In this document: positions 16,949-25,817 of the stretch, one piece after another
Position numbering within the stretch: the first letter of the stretch is position 1
Layout of the letters: the number at the start of each line of letters is the position of its first letter
From: Microbacterium maritypicum
Lineage (GTDB): Bacteria; Actinomycetota; Actinomycetes; Actinomycetales; Microbacteriaceae
Length of the DNA: 64,000 nt
Direction of reading: 5' to 3'
NCBI RefSeq assembly: GCF_041529975.1
Contig: NZ_CP168030.1
Location: 3,224,001-3,288,000, forward strand
Program-made: the position numbers and the translations under genes
Notes under the pieces: generated by a model
The model's input: only the letters and a program-made list of their open reading frames with translations
The model's database searches: none
Told to the model about the DNA's origin: nothing

Positions 16949-17617
16949 TCATCGGCCGGACAGCACCTGGGCCGGCGTTTGGCCGTGGAAGGCCCTCAGC
17001 GAACGACTCAGGTGAGCCTGGTCCGCGAAACCGCAGCGTGCAGCGCACTCGATCGGCGGCACGCCCTGCATCAGCAGAGCAAACGCTTCACGCGCCCGAG
17101 ACAGTTGCTCGATCTGCTTGCGCGTAAGCCCAGTCGCGGCGCGAACCCGGCGCTGCCGGTGCCGCTCCGAGTAACCCGCGTCATCGCCGGACAGCATGCG
17201 CCGGACATCGTCGTCGCAGCGCAACACGTCGAGCTCCAGAAGACGATCGGTGAAGGCCTCGATCTCCGCGAACTCCGGGAACGGCACAGCATGCTGCGCA
17301 AGTGTTACGTGCCCGGCTTCGACAACGAGCTGCTGCTCCCCGCCGAGCAGGAGGTGCTTGCTCACTCCAGGCAGGACGACATGAGCCTTCAGCTGAACAC
17401 CCCAGCTGTGCTCCCCGATCGTCGAACGGATCCAGCGGTGACCCAGAGTCGGACCCGACAGTCCAGCGAGCAACTCTCCCCCCGGGCCGCGGGCGAACCA
17501 CAAATCCCAGTACTCCACCGCCGGGACGAGGTAGCGCTCGTCCTTCGTCGCCCGCGCTTGCCACACGCACTCCAGTACGGACGAGTCGGGATGATGCTCC
17601 TCGTACATGCGCTCCAT
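16949..17617 (-). CDS. AraC family transcriptional regulator
   Basis: 222 residues. The C-terminal two-helix-turn-helix domain is clear: ERHRQRRVRAATGLTRKQIE, PIECAARCGFADQAHLSRS and the closing FHGQTPAQVL. The N-terminal 130 residues look like a cupin-type sensor (HVVLPGVSKHLLLGG). It lies in the island upstream of the VOC gene, a pairing repeated at 60208-61632 in the window. It probably controls the VOC gene. Confidence 0.83.
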   Translation of the reverse strand: MERMYEEHHPDSSVLECVWQARATKDERYLVPAVEYWDLWFARGPGGELLAGLSGPTLGHRWIRSTIGEHSWGVQLKAHVVLPGVSKHLLLGGEQQLVVEAGHVTLAQHAVPFPEFAEIEAFTDRLLELDVLRCDDDVRRMLSGDDAGYSERHRQRRVRAATGLTRKQIEQLSRAREAFALLMQGVPPIECAARCGFADQAHLSRSLRAFHGQTPAQVLSGR

Positions 17618-17806
17618 CCGCGGCTCCTCCCCTCTGAGGACATCCTCTTGAGCATTTGAGTCAGCTCTGGGTTTCGCTCCGATCCGAAGAGGATCACCGC
17701 TATGCGGGCGTTGTACTCGATCTATGGGTGGACAACACCCTCACGCACCACCGATCAGCCTACGTGACTGCCTGATGGAAGCCACGCATCCGAGGGGAGT
17801 CAGACG

Positions 17807-18880
17807 TTAAAGCGCAAAGCGGAATTCAACCACGTCGCCGTCCTGCATGACGTAGTCCTTGCCCTCGAGGCGAGCCTTGCCCTTGGCGCGAGCCTCGACG
17901 ACGGAGCCCGTCTCGACCAGGTCCTCGAACGACACGATCTCGGCCTTGATGAAGCCCTTCTCGAAGTCGGTGTGAATCACACCGGCCGCCTGCGGGGCCT
18001 TCGACCCCTTGGGGATCGTCCACGCGCGAGCTTCCTTCGGACCAGCCGTGAGGTAGGTCTGCAGCCCGAGGGTGTCGAAGCCGATGCGGGCGAGCTGGTC
18101 GAGCCCCGACTCGTCCTGGCCGGTCGACGCGAGCAGCTCGGCGGCGTCCTCCGGGTCGAGGTCGATGAGCTCGGACTCGATCTTCGCGTCGAGGAAGATG
18201 GCCTTGGCGGGCGCAACGAGGGCGGCGAGCTCCGCCTTGCGGGCGTCGTTCGTCAGCACGGCCTCATCGACGTTGAAGACGAAGATGACAGGCTTCGCGG
18301 TCAGGAGGCCCAACTCGCGGATCGGCGTCAGGTCGATGCCCGCGACCGACAGCAGCACGCCACGCTCCAGGGCATCCTTCGCCGCGTTCGCGGTCTCGAG
18401 AACGACGGGCTCGATCTTCTTGCCGCGGACTTCCTTCTCGTACCGGGTGATCGCCTTGTCGACGGTCTCGAGGTCGGCGAGCATGAGCTCGGCGTTGATC
18501 GTCTCCATGTCGGAGGCGGGGTTCACCGTGCCGTCGACGTGCACGACGTCGTCGTCCGAGAAGCCGCGCACGACCTGAGCGATGGCGTCGGCCTCACGGA
18601 TGTTCGCGAGGAACTTGTTGCCGAGCCCCTCACCCTCACTCGCACCGCGCACGATGCCGGCGATGTCGACGAAGGACACCGCTGCGGGGAGGATCCGCTC
18701 GCTGCCGAAGATCTCCGCGAGCTTGTCGAGGCGCGGGTCGGGCAGGTTCACCACGCCGACGTTGGGCTCGATCGTCGCGAACGGATAGTTCGCCGCGAGC
18801 ACGTCGTTCTTGGTGAGTGCGTTGAAGAGGGTGGACTTGCCGACGTTGGGCAGGCCGACGATGCCGATAGTGAGAGCCAC
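17807..18880 (-). CDS. ychF: redox-regulated ATPase YchF/OLA1
   Basis: 357-residue Obg-related P-loop protein that binds ATP and ribosomes. G1 is GLPNVGKST near residues 8-16, G3 is [19 protein letters not shown], and the ATP-specifying motif is VFNVDEAVL in place of NKxD. The C-terminal TGS domain starts at [15 protein letters not shown] and ends [10 protein letters not shown]. The last two residues and the TAA stop differ from the usual ending, because the 3' end was probably replaced by an incoming element. TAGACT lies eight bases before the GTG start. Confidence 0.93.
   Translation of the reverse strand: MALTIGIVGLPNVGKSTLFNALTKNDVLAANYPFATIEPNVGVVNLPDPRLDKLAEIFGSERILPAAVSFVDIAGIVRGASEGEGLGNKFLANIREADAIAQVVRGFSDDDVVHVDGTVNPASDMETINAELMLADLETVDKAITRYEKEVRGKKIEPVVLETANAAKDALERGVLLSVAGIDLTPIRELGLLTAKPVIFVFNVDEAVLTNDARKAELAALVAPAKAIFLDAKIESELIDLDPEDAAELLASTGQDESGLDQLARIGFDTLGLQTYLTAGPKEARAWTIPKGSKAPQAAGVIHTDFEKGFIKAEIVSFEDLVETGSVVEARAKGKARLEGKDYVMQDGDVVEFRFAL
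17817..17840. repeat. ychF-joined copy of the 24-base direct repeat
   Basis: Forms the present 3' end of ychF. It differs from 16122-16145 at two positions, both silent (GAA for GAG, GTT for GTG), which keeps the protein sequence. Confidence 0.85.
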
Positions 18881-18932
18881 GGGGCACGAGTCTACCTGGC
18901 CCCACCCCCATCGCCCTGCGGAAGGCTGCTCC

Positions 18933-19673
18933 TCAGTCGCGGACGGCGCGGTAGGCCCGTGTCACGTACGGAAGGTCGATGGTCGTGTCGCCGTGCAGAT
19001 CGAGCTCGTCGAACAGCGCGTCGAGGTCGTGCCGGATCCGAGCCTTCTCATCCTCGGAGGCGGTGATGATGTAGCTACGCGACGCCGCCATGCGGTGCAG
19101 CAGGTCGCGCGTGATGGGGCGGACCCACTCCCAGCGCTCCTGCTCGAGGCCGCCGAACGGCGCGGCGACGACCGGATCCCCCTCGGCGAGCATGTTCTCG
19201 GCGTGGCTGCCGTGCATGATCTCGGTCAACCGGCGCACCCAGTCGACCCGATCGTCGCGGATGTTCCAGATGACACCGAGCACTCCCCCGCTGCGTACGA
19301 CCCGACCGATCTCGGCGGATCCGGCGACGGGATCGACCCAGTGCCAGGCCTGCCCCAGGACGACCGCGTCGACGCTGGCATCCGGAAGGGGCAGCCGCTC
19401 TGCCGACCCCACGAAGGTCGGTACGCCCGGCACGGCACCGCGCAGCGTCGCGAGCATCTCGGAATCCGGATCGATCGCGACGACCTCGGCATCCGGCGCG
19501 TGCGCCAGTACCCGGGTGAGCTTTCCCGTCCCGGCACCGACATCGGCGATGCGGCGGGTTCCGTGCGGCATCCGCTCGAGCATCCACGCCACCGCATCGA
19601 AGGGGTATTCGGGTCGTCCGACCTCGTAGTCCGCGGCCTGTGCTCCGAACGACGTCGCCATGTCCTCAGCCAT
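18933..19673 (-). CDS. class I SAM-dependent methyltransferase
   Basis: 246 residues. SAM-binding motif I is ADVGAGTGKLTRVL near residues 43-56, with motif II EVVAIDPDSEML and the acidic VDAVVLGQAWHWVD. This matches the Methyltransf_11 group, whose members act on small molecules. The GQAWHWVDP motif is typical of a subgroup common in actinobacteria. ATG at 19673 is six bases after TAGGCT; a second ATG four codons later is possible. Substrate unknown. Confidence 0.85.
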   Translation of the reverse strand: MAEDMATSFGAQAADYEVGRPEYPFDAVAWMLERMPHGTRRIADVGAGTGKLTRVLAHAPDAEVVAIDPDSEMLATLRGAVPGVPTFVGSAERLPLPDASVDAVVLGQAWHWVDPVAGSAEIGRVVRSGGVLGVIWNIRDDRVDWVRRLTEIMHGSHAENMLAEGDPVVAAPFGGLEQERWEWVRPITRDLLHRMAASRSYIITASEDEKARIRHDLDALFDELDLHGDTTIDLPYVTRAYRAVRD

Positions 19674-19679
19674 GCGGCC

Positions 19680-19685
19680 AGCCTA
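19680..19685 (-). promoter_or_regulatory. -10 element TAGGCT
   Basis: On the minus strand, six bases before the methyltransferase ATG at 19673. Confidence 0.5.
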
Positions 19686-19732
19686 CGGCGAGTCTCCCGC
19701 TTGGTCGCCGACCTCGGGGTGAGAGTGGAGAC

Positions 19733-20326
19733 GTGCCACTGGACTTCACTGCGATCGACTTCGAGACCGCGAACTCCAGCCCCGCCTCCGCCTGTTCCGT
19801 CGGACTGGTCCGTGTGCGCGGCGGCGAGGTCGTCGCCACCACCGGATGGTTGATCCAACCGCCGCCCGGTCACGACGAGTTCCAGGAGTGGAACGTGCGG
19901 ATCCATGGCATCCAACCGGAGGATGTGCTGTCGGCTGCTACGTGGGTCGACCAGTTCGATCGACTCTGCGCCTTCGCGGGGGCCGACGTGCTCGTCGCCC
20001 ACAACGCCGGCTTCGACCTCAACGTGCTGCGCCGCGCCTCGGAGGCGACGGGGCAGCTCTGCCCGCCGTACCGCTCGCTCTGCAGCCTGCAGGTCGCACG
20101 GAAGACGTATGTGCTCGATTCCTATCGCCTGCCCGTCGCCGCAGCCGCCGCCGGGTTCGAGGAGTTCGCGCACCACGATGCCCTCGCCGATGCTCGTGCC
20201 TGCGCGCAGATCGTGATCGATGCGGCCGCCAGGGCGGGTGCCGCCGACGTGTTCGCGCTCGCCGACGCGCTGAGCCTGCGCGTCACCGCACCCGTCGCGC
20301 CTGCTCTGGAGCGCGCCGTCGCCTGA
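19733..20326 (+). CDS. DEDDh 3'-5' exonuclease (DNA polymerase III epsilon-like)
   Basis: 197 residues. The exonuclease motifs are Exo I FTAIDFETAN, Exo II LVAHNAGFDLNVL and Exo III HHDALADARAC, giving D, E, D, H, D. This is the stand-alone form used in DNA proofreading-like or RNA turnover roles. GTG at 19733 follows GTGGAG. It is followed by rmuC in the same direction. Divergent from the methyltransferase. Confidence 0.86.
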   Translation: MPLDFTAIDFETANSSPASACSVGLVRVRGGEVVATTGWLIQPPPGHDEFQEWNVRIHGIQPEDVLSAATWVDQFDRLCAFAGADVLVAHNAGFDLNVLRRASEATGQLCPPYRSLCSLQVARKTYVLDSYRLPVAAAAAGFEEFAHHDALADARACAQIVIDAAARAGAADVFALADALSLRVTAPVAPALERAVA

Positions 20327-20390
20327 GCCGACACACCGCTCCCGTGCGCGGCGACCTCGTAATGTCCGATGCCGGCCGCATCATGAACAC

Positions 20391-21677
20391 ATGGATGCTC
20401 TGGCTGTGGTTCTCCTCCTCGTCGCCCTCGCGGCGGGTGTCGCTATGGGCTGGTTCCTGCACGCAGGACGTGGGGCCGCTGATCTCGCGCGCGCTCAGGC
20501 CGAGCTGGCCGCCGCGCGCGACGACCGCGACCGCCAGTACGACCTCTACCGCGATGCCGTCGAGCACTCACGGAACGAGCAGCGAGCCGAGGCGCAGCGC
20601 GTGCAGCAGCAGAACGCGGTGCTGACGGCGCTGGCTCCGGTGCGGGAGAGCCTGCAGCAGATGCAGACCAAGGTCACCGCGATCGAACGCGAGCGCCACG
20701 CCCAGTTCGGCACGCTGGAGGAGCAGCTGCGACGCGCGCAGGAGTCCGACGAGGCGCTGCGGGCGACGACGGAGTCCCTCGCCGGAGCGCTGCGCTCGAC
20801 AGCCACTCGCGGAGTGTGGGGCGAGACGCAACTACGCCGTGTGGTGGAAGCGGCGGGGCTCACGCGTCACATCGACTTCGATCTGCAGGCGACGATCTCT
20901 TCCGACCGGGGCCAGGGTCGGCCCGACATGGTCATCCGTCTCGCCGGCGGCAGCTCCATCGCGGTCGACGCCAAGGTGCCGCTCGACGCGTACCTCGAGG
21001 CTTCGGCGCTGTCGGCGGGTGACGCCCAGGAGCCGCAGCGGCGCGCCCTCATGCAGAAGCACGTGAAAGCTGTCCGCGCGCACATCGATGCCCTGGCCAA
21101 AAAGGCGTACTGGGCAGGACTCGACGCGAGTCCTGAGTTCGTGATCTGCTTCCTGCCGAGCGAGTCGCTGCTCGCCGCGGCCATCGACGAAGACCCGACA
21201 CTGCTCGACTATGCGTTCAGCCGACGAGTGGCGCTCGCGTCTCCCGTGAACCTCTGGGCCGTCCTGAAGACCGTGGCATTCACATGGACGCAGCAGGAGG
21301 TGTCGACCGAGGCACGTACGCTGCTCACTCTCGGCACGCAGCTCTACGACCGGTTGGGCACTCTCGCCGGGCATGCCGACGATCTGCGCCGCGCCCTGGA
21401 GCGCACGGTTGACAGCTACAACCGCTTCGCCGGCTCGCTCGAGACGCGCGTGCTCGTGACGGCGCGGCAGTTCCCCGGCGTCGACGCCGCGGCTCTCGCA
21501 TCCGTTCCGGCGGTGACGGAGGGCACGGGACGACGGTTCACCGCTCCCGAGCTGATCGCCGCAGACGAGCACGGGGACGAACCCGTCGCCGAAATGCCAG
21601 GAGCCACGGATCACATCGGAGCGGCATCAGTGCGCGCGGACGTGGGCGAGGTACGGGTTCGTCTCGACGAGATCTAG
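20391..21677 (+). CDS. rmuC: DNA recombination protein RmuC
   Basis: 428 residues. Residues 3-22 are a single membrane anchor (LAVVLLLVALAAGVAMGW), followed by about 100 residues of coiled coil rich in Gln, Arg and Glu. The conserved nuclease-like domain begins at RGVWGETQLRRVVEAAG and includes AVDAKVPLDAYLEA. RmuC limits recombination between inverted repeats in other bacteria. The preceding gene is an exonuclease in the same direction, which fits a DNA-maintenance pair. Confidence 0.9.
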   Translation: MDALAVVLLLVALAAGVAMGWFLHAGRGAADLARAQAELAAARDDRDRQYDLYRDAVEHSRNEQRAEAQRVQQQNAVLTALAPVRESLQQMQTKVTAIERERHAQFGTLEEQLRRAQESDEALRATTESLAGALRSTATRGVWGETQLRRVVEAAGLTRHIDFDLQATISSDRGQGRPDMVIRLAGGSSIAVDAKVPLDAYLEASALSAGDAQEPQRRALMQKHVKAVRAHIDALAKKAYWAGLDASPEFVICFLPSESLLAAAIDEDPTLLDYAFSRRVALASPVNLWAVLKTVAFTWTQQEVSTEARTLLTLGTQLYDRLGTLAGHADDLRRALERTVDSYNRFAGSLETRVLVTARQFPGVDAAALASVPAVTEGTGRRFTAPELIAADEHGDEPVAEMPGATDHIGAASVRADVGEVRVRLDEI

Positions 21678-21758
21678 GGGCCACCGACGCTGTGCACCGC
21701 CGTCACGCCTGCACTGCGGCCTACGGCGTAGCGCGCGGACGAACTGTCGAGCAGCGCC

Positions 21759-22049
21759 TCAGGCGATACCGGGTACGCCGCTGAGCAGCAGGATCACAAG
21801 GCCACTGGTGGCGAGGAAAGCTCCGATCATCCACCAGGCGCTGATCTCATGGCCCTCGTCGCGGCGGACGCGGAACAGCACGTCAGCGCGGCGAGCCGGA
21901 TCGGCGACCGCCGCCGGTGGGGTGGTGACGGACGGGGTGGCTGCGACGCCCGGCTCGGCGTCGGCGCTCACTCGGAGAATTCGCCCGGTGTTCGTCGTGA
22001 TGATCTTCGTCGCGGCGGCATTCGAGCCGCTCGTGTGCTGCGTTGTCAT
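21759..22049 (-). CDS. hypothetical membrane protein
   Basis: 96 residues. A polar N-terminal half (MTTQHTSGSNAAATKIITTN and on) is followed by one clear membrane helix, AWWMIGAFLATSGLVILLL, near the C-terminus. AGGAGG stands about eight bases before the ATG. No homologue recognised. Function unknown. Confidence 0.6.
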   Translation of the reverse strand: MTTQHTSGSNAAATKIITTNTGRILRVSADAEPGVAATPSVTTPPAAVADPARRADVLFRVRRDEGHEISAWWMIGAFLATSGLVILLLSGVPGIA

Positions 22050-22226
22050 CCGTTCGCCCTCCTGTGCCTGCGGTGCCTGACGGCTCCGTCCACGGCGACA
22101 AACCCAGTGACAATTGTGACACGGCGCTCCGGAAAGCGTGGCTCACGCCACCCCAGCCCTATACCGGCTCGATAACGATGCCGTCGTCGTCGGCCGGGAG
22201 AACGCGCCCTCAGAGGGGCCTGTGAA

Positions 22227-23213
22227 TCAGAGCCACTTCGAGACGAGGTGCTCCGAGGCGATGCGCCGGAGGGTCCCGGAAGCACCGCGGAGCACGACGC
22301 TCTCCGTGTACACATAGCCCCGCTCGCGGCGGACGCCGGCAACGAGCTGGCCGTCGGTCACGCCCGTCGCGACGAAGATCGTGTTGTTGCCCTGCACCAG
22401 GTCGTCGGCCTCGTAGACCCTGTCCATGTCGAGCCCGGCGTCGATCCCGCGCTGACGCTCGTCGTCGTCACGCGGCCACAGGCGCCCCTGGATGTGTCCG
22501 CCGAGCGCCTTGATGGCGCATGCCGTGACGATGCCCTCGGGGCTGCCTCCGACGCCGACGCACATGTCGGTGCGCGCATCATGCCGGGCGGCGTTGATCC
22601 CACCCGCGACGTCACCGTCGCTCATCAGTCGGGTGCCGGCGCCCGCATCGCGGATCTCCTGGATGAGTTGCTCATGACGCGGACGGTTCAGTACCGACAC
22701 GACGATCTCGTCGACGGGCTTGTCGAGCGCACCGGCGAGCTTGCGGATGTTCTCGCCGATGGGGAGCCGGATGTCGACGACACCGACGCCTGCGGGTCCC
22801 GTGACGAGCTTGTCCATGTAGAAGACGGTGGAGGCATCCAGCATCGTGCCCCGGTCGGACACCGCGATCACGGACAGCGCGTTCTGCCGACCCGCTGCGG
22901 TGAGGGAGGTTCCGTCGATGGGATCGACTGCGATGTCACACAGCGGTCCGCGCCCGGTGCCGACGACCTCGCCGTTGAACAGCATGGGTGCGTTGTCCTT
23001 CTCGCCCTCGCCGATCACGACGCGGCCTTGGAAGTCGACGGTGCCCAGGAACGCGCGCATCGCGTCGACGGCCGCCCCGTCGGCGGCCTCCTTCGCGCCT
23101 CGACCGATGAAAGGGACCGCGCGGATGGCCGCAGCCTCCGTCGCTCGCACCAACTCCATCGCGAGGTTACGGTCGGGACGAAGAGGGCTCAGATCCGCAG
23201 TCAGACTCACCAT
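22227..23213 (-). CDS. glpX: class II fructose-1,6-bisphosphatase
   Basis: 328-residue gluconeogenic enzyme removing the 1-phosphate of fructose 1,6-bisphosphate. Metal and substrate motifs are GRVVIGEGEKDNAPML and the signature DIAVDPIDGTSLTAAGR. The closing GGSPEGIVTACAIKALGG matches the GlpX group. Divergent from class II aldolase (fba), whose product or substrate it shares, with a perfect palindrome between the two. TAGGCT lies six bases before the ATG. Confidence 0.95.
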   Translation of the reverse strand: MVSLTADLSPLRPDRNLAMELVRATEAAAIRAVPFIGRGAKEAADGAAVDAMRAFLGTVDFQGRVVIGEGEKDNAPMLFNGEVVGTGRGPLCDIAVDPIDGTSLTAAGRQNALSVIAVSDRGTMLDASTVFYMDKLVTGPAGVGVVDIRLPIGENIRKLAGALDKPVDEIVVSVLNRPRHEQLIQEIRDAGAGTRLMSDGDVAGGINAARHDARTDMCVGVGGSPEGIVTACAIKALGGHIQGRLWPRDDDERQRGIDAGLDMDRVYEADDLVQGNNTIFVATGVTDGQLVAGVRRERGYVYTESVVLRGASGTLRRIASEHLVSKWL

Positions 23214-23219
23214 GCGGTC

Positions 23220-23225
23220 AGCCTA
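23220..23225 (-). promoter_or_regulatory. -10 element TAGGCT of glpX
   Basis: Six bases before the glpX ATG at 23213 on the minus strand. Confidence 0.5.
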
Positions 23226-23274
23226 GCTATCGAAGCGAGCGAACAGCCCGGTTTTCCGCCTCTATCCCGCGAAG

Positions 23275-23286
23275 GAATCGCGATTC
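23275..23286. promoter_or_regulatory. 12-base palindrome between glpX and fba
   Basis: GAATCGCGATTC is a perfect palindrome in the 185-base region between the two divergent genes, about 60 bases from the glpX start. It may be a binding site for a shared sugar-phosphate regulator. Confidence 0.4.
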
Positions 23287-23398
23287 TTAACGCCTGGGCA
23301 CGAGCGACCGTGCGAGCGGTGCGGCCGACCTTCGATACGACTCCGGTGGCCCCGATAGAGTGGCACCTGTCCCGGCTTCCCTTATCGCAGGAGTTCTC

Positions 23399-24427
23399 AT
23401 GCCCGTCGCCACCCCGGATCAGTACGCCGAAATGCTCGACCGCGCGAAGGCCGGCGGCTTCGCGTATCCCGCATTCAACGTCTCGAGCTCGCAGACGATC
23501 AACGCCGTCCTCCAGGGGCTGACCGAGGCCGGCTCCGACGGCATCATCCAGGTCACCACGGGTGGAGCCGACTACTTCGCCGGCCACACCGTCAAGGCAC
23601 GCGCCACCGGCGCTCTCGCCTTCGCCCGCTTCGCGACCGAGGTCGCCAAGAACTACCCGATCACCGTCGCGCTGCACACCGACCACTGCCCGAAGGACGC
23701 CCTCGCCGGCTTCGTCGAGCCGCTGATCGCAGCCTCCGAGGACGAGGTCAAGGCCGGCCGCAACCCGATCTTCCAGTCCCACATGTGGGACGGCTCGGCG
23801 GTTCCCCTCGCGGAGAACATCGAGATCGCGAAGGACCTTCTCCCCCGCATGAAGAACATCAACGCCATCCTCGAGGTCGAGATCGGCGTCGTCGGCGGCG
23901 AAGAAGACGGCGTGCAGCACGAGGGCTCGAACGACGCCCTCTACACGACGTTCGCGGACGTCGACCAGGCCGTGCAGGCCCTCGGTCTCGGCGAGCAGGG
24001 CCGCTACATCGCCGCCCTCACGTTCGGCAACGTGCACGGCGTGTACAAGCCGGGTGGGGTCAAGCTGCGCCCGGAACTCCTCGGCGAGATCCAGGCCGAG
24101 GTCGCAGCGAAGTACAACACGGGCGCCAAGCCGCTCGATCTGGTCTTCCACGGTGGCTCCGGCTCGACCGACGAGGAGATCGCCCTCGCGGTCGCGAACG
24201 GCGTCATCAAGATGAACATCGACACCGACACGCAGTACGCCTACACGCGTGCGATCGCCGACTACATGTTCAAGAACTACGACGGCGTGCTGAAGGTCGA
24301 CGGCGAGGTCGGCAACAAGAAGCAGTACGACCCCCGCGCCTGGGGCAAGATCGCCGAGTCGGCGATGGCCGCCCGCGTGGTCGAATCGACCCGTCAGCTC
24401 GGTTCGTACGGCCAGTCGAAGAGCTGA
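23399..24427 (+). CDS. fba: class II fructose-bisphosphate aldolase
   Basis: 342-residue zinc aldolase that interconverts fructose 1,6-bisphosphate and two triose phosphates. The zinc and catalytic residues are in VALHTDHCPKD, EVEIGVVGGEEDGV and the phosphate loop VFHGGSGST. Length matches the family. CAGGAG lies seven bases before the ATG; TAGAGT at 23356 could be the -10, giving a leader of about 30 bases. Ended by a strong stem-loop. Confidence 0.95.
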   Translation: MPVATPDQYAEMLDRAKAGGFAYPAFNVSSSQTINAVLQGLTEAGSDGIIQVTTGGADYFAGHTVKARATGALAFARFATEVAKNYPITVALHTDHCPKDALAGFVEPLIAASEDEVKAGRNPIFQSHMWDGSAVPLAENIEIAKDLLPRMKNINAILEVEIGVVGGEEDGVQHEGSNDALYTTFADVDQAVQALGLGEQGRYIAALTFGNVHGVYKPGGVKLRPELLGEIQAEVAAKYNTGAKPLDLVFHGGSGSTDEEIALAVANGVIKMNIDTDTQYAYTRAIADYMFKNYDGVLKVDGEVGNKKQYDPRAWGKIAESAMAARVVESTRQLGSYGQSKS

Positions 24428-24442
24428 TCCGTCGCGACTTCG

Positions 24443-24482
24443 ATGAGAGATGCCCCAGCCGGTCGGCTGGGGCATCTCTCAT
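24443..24482. terminator. strong bidirectional stem-loop
   Basis: Perfect 18-base stem (arms 24443-24460 and 24465-24482) with a GGTC loop, between converging fba and the next gene. Followed by TTC rather than a long T-run. Confidence 0.85.
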
Positions 24483-24526
24483 TTCGCAGCGTGGCGCGGT
24501 CGGCCAGCCGGGCAGCCGGGCAGCCG

Positions 24527-25792
24527 TCAGCCTCGGCCGCGGCGGATCCGGACGATCGAGATCGCTGCATCGATCAACGCATCGATCACGAGCAGCAACC
24601 CGAGGGTCCTGCCCGCTCCCCGCACGCGAGACGTGACCCACGCTCCCGCGGCGAACTCCCCGAACGACAGGGCGAGGCCGACCACGGGACGGCGGCGGAG
24701 AGCCTCGCCGAGCCGCGCGAGCGGGCGTTCCCGACGGGTGAGAGGCGTGAATTCCCCGACCCCGGCGATCGCCGTCTCCCGCACCGCGGTCCACCACCCC
24801 ACCGGCAGGAACCGTCGTTGCGGCCGTGCGGTCGCCCCGCCGAACGCGGCGTCGATCAAGTCCGGCGCGACGCCGAAGGCGGCCAGGAAGGCTCGCTCGC
24901 GGGACTCGGCACCGATCACACCACCCAATGCCTCGGGAATCAGTGCGCGGTGGGCGGCATCCACATCGAGCCTGACGGCGGCGGCCAGCTCCAGGAGCTC
25001 ATCGCGGCTCCCGTCACCCTCGGTGAGCAGTCGACGGTAGATCTCCGCAGTCTCGGGAACACGGATGGCGTCGATGTCGAGCACGGGTAGGGTGTCGCGT
25101 TCCGCATCCGTCCAGAACGGCACCGGACCGCCGTTGCCCGTGGTCACCTCGAACCACACGTCGGCGTCCGCGCGATTCAGCTCGATCACGGGCACCTCCG
25201 CCCTGGAAGTCGACCAATCACCGGTCGGCTCCGAGGTCTCGAACTGCTGAAGCGACCAGTCGCCGGACTCCCGGTGATCGACGGGCATTCTGCGCGCCGT
25301 CGCCAGGATCCTCGCGATGCCGGGGCCGCGGTGCGAGAACGCGGAGACCCTCACCGCCGAAGCCGCGAACAGTGCGGAATCGATCGCGGCATCCTCCGAC
25401 TCGTCGGCGCCCACCTCGGCCGAATCGTCGATGAGCTCGTCGACCAGTTCCTCCACCGGATCGAAGCCGAACGCCTCGTCCTCATCCACGTCCACGTCCA
25501 CGTCCAGCCAGAGCGTCAGGCCCTCCGCCTCGAAGGCTGACTTCAGCTCGCTCGTCGACAGGGTCGACTCGACCGTGTCCTCCTCGCTGAGCGTCAGGAC
25601 GTGGCCGTCGTCCGTCACCGGGATCGCGAGTACGGCCTCCTCCCGGTCATCCCACGCGGCTGTCGCATCGCGCATACCGGCGGGAACACGCAACAGGGAG
25701 AGGATGTCTCGGGCCGATGGCCGAGGGTCGGAGCCGTCGCCACGATCCACGGAGGCGTAGGAGAGCTGGATGCCGAAGCTGTTCTGAAGCAT
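24527..25792 (-). CDS. hypothetical protein with acidic segment and C-terminal membrane region
   Basis: 421 residues, start fixed by TACTGT six bases before the ATG. Residues about 95-135 are strongly acidic, with a DVDVDVDEDE run coded by the tandem repeat CACGTC on the plus strand. Most of the middle has no recognised fold. The C-terminus holds a hydrophobic region (RPVVGLALSFGEFAAG, then LGLLLVIDALIDAAISIV). Probably membrane-associated. Function unknown. Confidence 0.6.
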   Translation of the reverse strand: MLQNSFGIQLSYASVDRGDGSDPRPSARDILSLLRVPAGMRDATAAWDDREEAVLAIPVTDDGHVLTLSEEDTVESTLSTSELKSAFEAEGLTLWLDVDVDVDEDEAFGFDPVEELVDELIDDSAEVGADESEDAAIDSALFAASAVRVSAFSHRGPGIARILATARRMPVDHRESGDWSLQQFETSEPTGDWSTSRAEVPVIELNRADADVWFEVTTGNGGPVPFWTDAERDTLPVLDIDAIRVPETAEIYRRLLTEGDGSRDELLELAAAVRLDVDAAHRALIPEALGGVIGAESRERAFLAAFGVAPDLIDAAFGGATARPQRRFLPVGWWTAVRETAIAGVGEFTPLTRRERPLARLGEALRRRPVVGLALSFGEFAAGAWVTSRVRGAGRTLGLLLVIDALIDAAISIVRIRRGRG

Positions 25793-25798
25793 CCTTCG

Positions 25799-25804
25799 AC
25801 AGTA
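25799..25804 (-). promoter_or_regulatory. -10 element TACTGT
   Basis: Six bases before the ATG at 25792 on the minus strand. Confidence 0.45.
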
Positions 25805-25817
25805 CGTGCTCCCGCGG

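Larger units (their letters stand above)
16122..17840. mobile_element. candidate small genomic island in the ychF 3' end
   Basis: About 1.7 kb bounded by two copies of a 24-base ychF segment in direct orientation, holding a VOC gene and an AraC gene, both on the minus strand. The copy joined to ychF differs only at third codon positions plus the final two residues, the pattern left by elements that insert into a gene end and restore it. By eye its GC is somewhat lower than nearby genes. No integrase, transposase or terminal inverted repeat is seen, so this may be a decayed or non-autonomous element. Single-event gene transfer by homologous recombination is an alternative. Confidence 0.6.

Noticed and set aside
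17972..19066. 364-codon frame opposite ychF
   Set aside because: Antisense shadow of a well-supported gene.
22106..22124. GTGACAATTGTGAC near-palindrome before the 21759-22049 gene
   Set aside because: One mismatch in the arms and no promoter elements around it; not strong enough as an operator.
22166..22205. Short minus-strand frame ending PADDDGIVIEPV
   Set aside because: Looks like a protein end, but a stop lies just upstream and no start exists.
25488..25510. CACGTC tandem repeat as a phase-variable tract
   Set aside because: Short, in frame and consistent with an acidic coding segment; no sign of switching.
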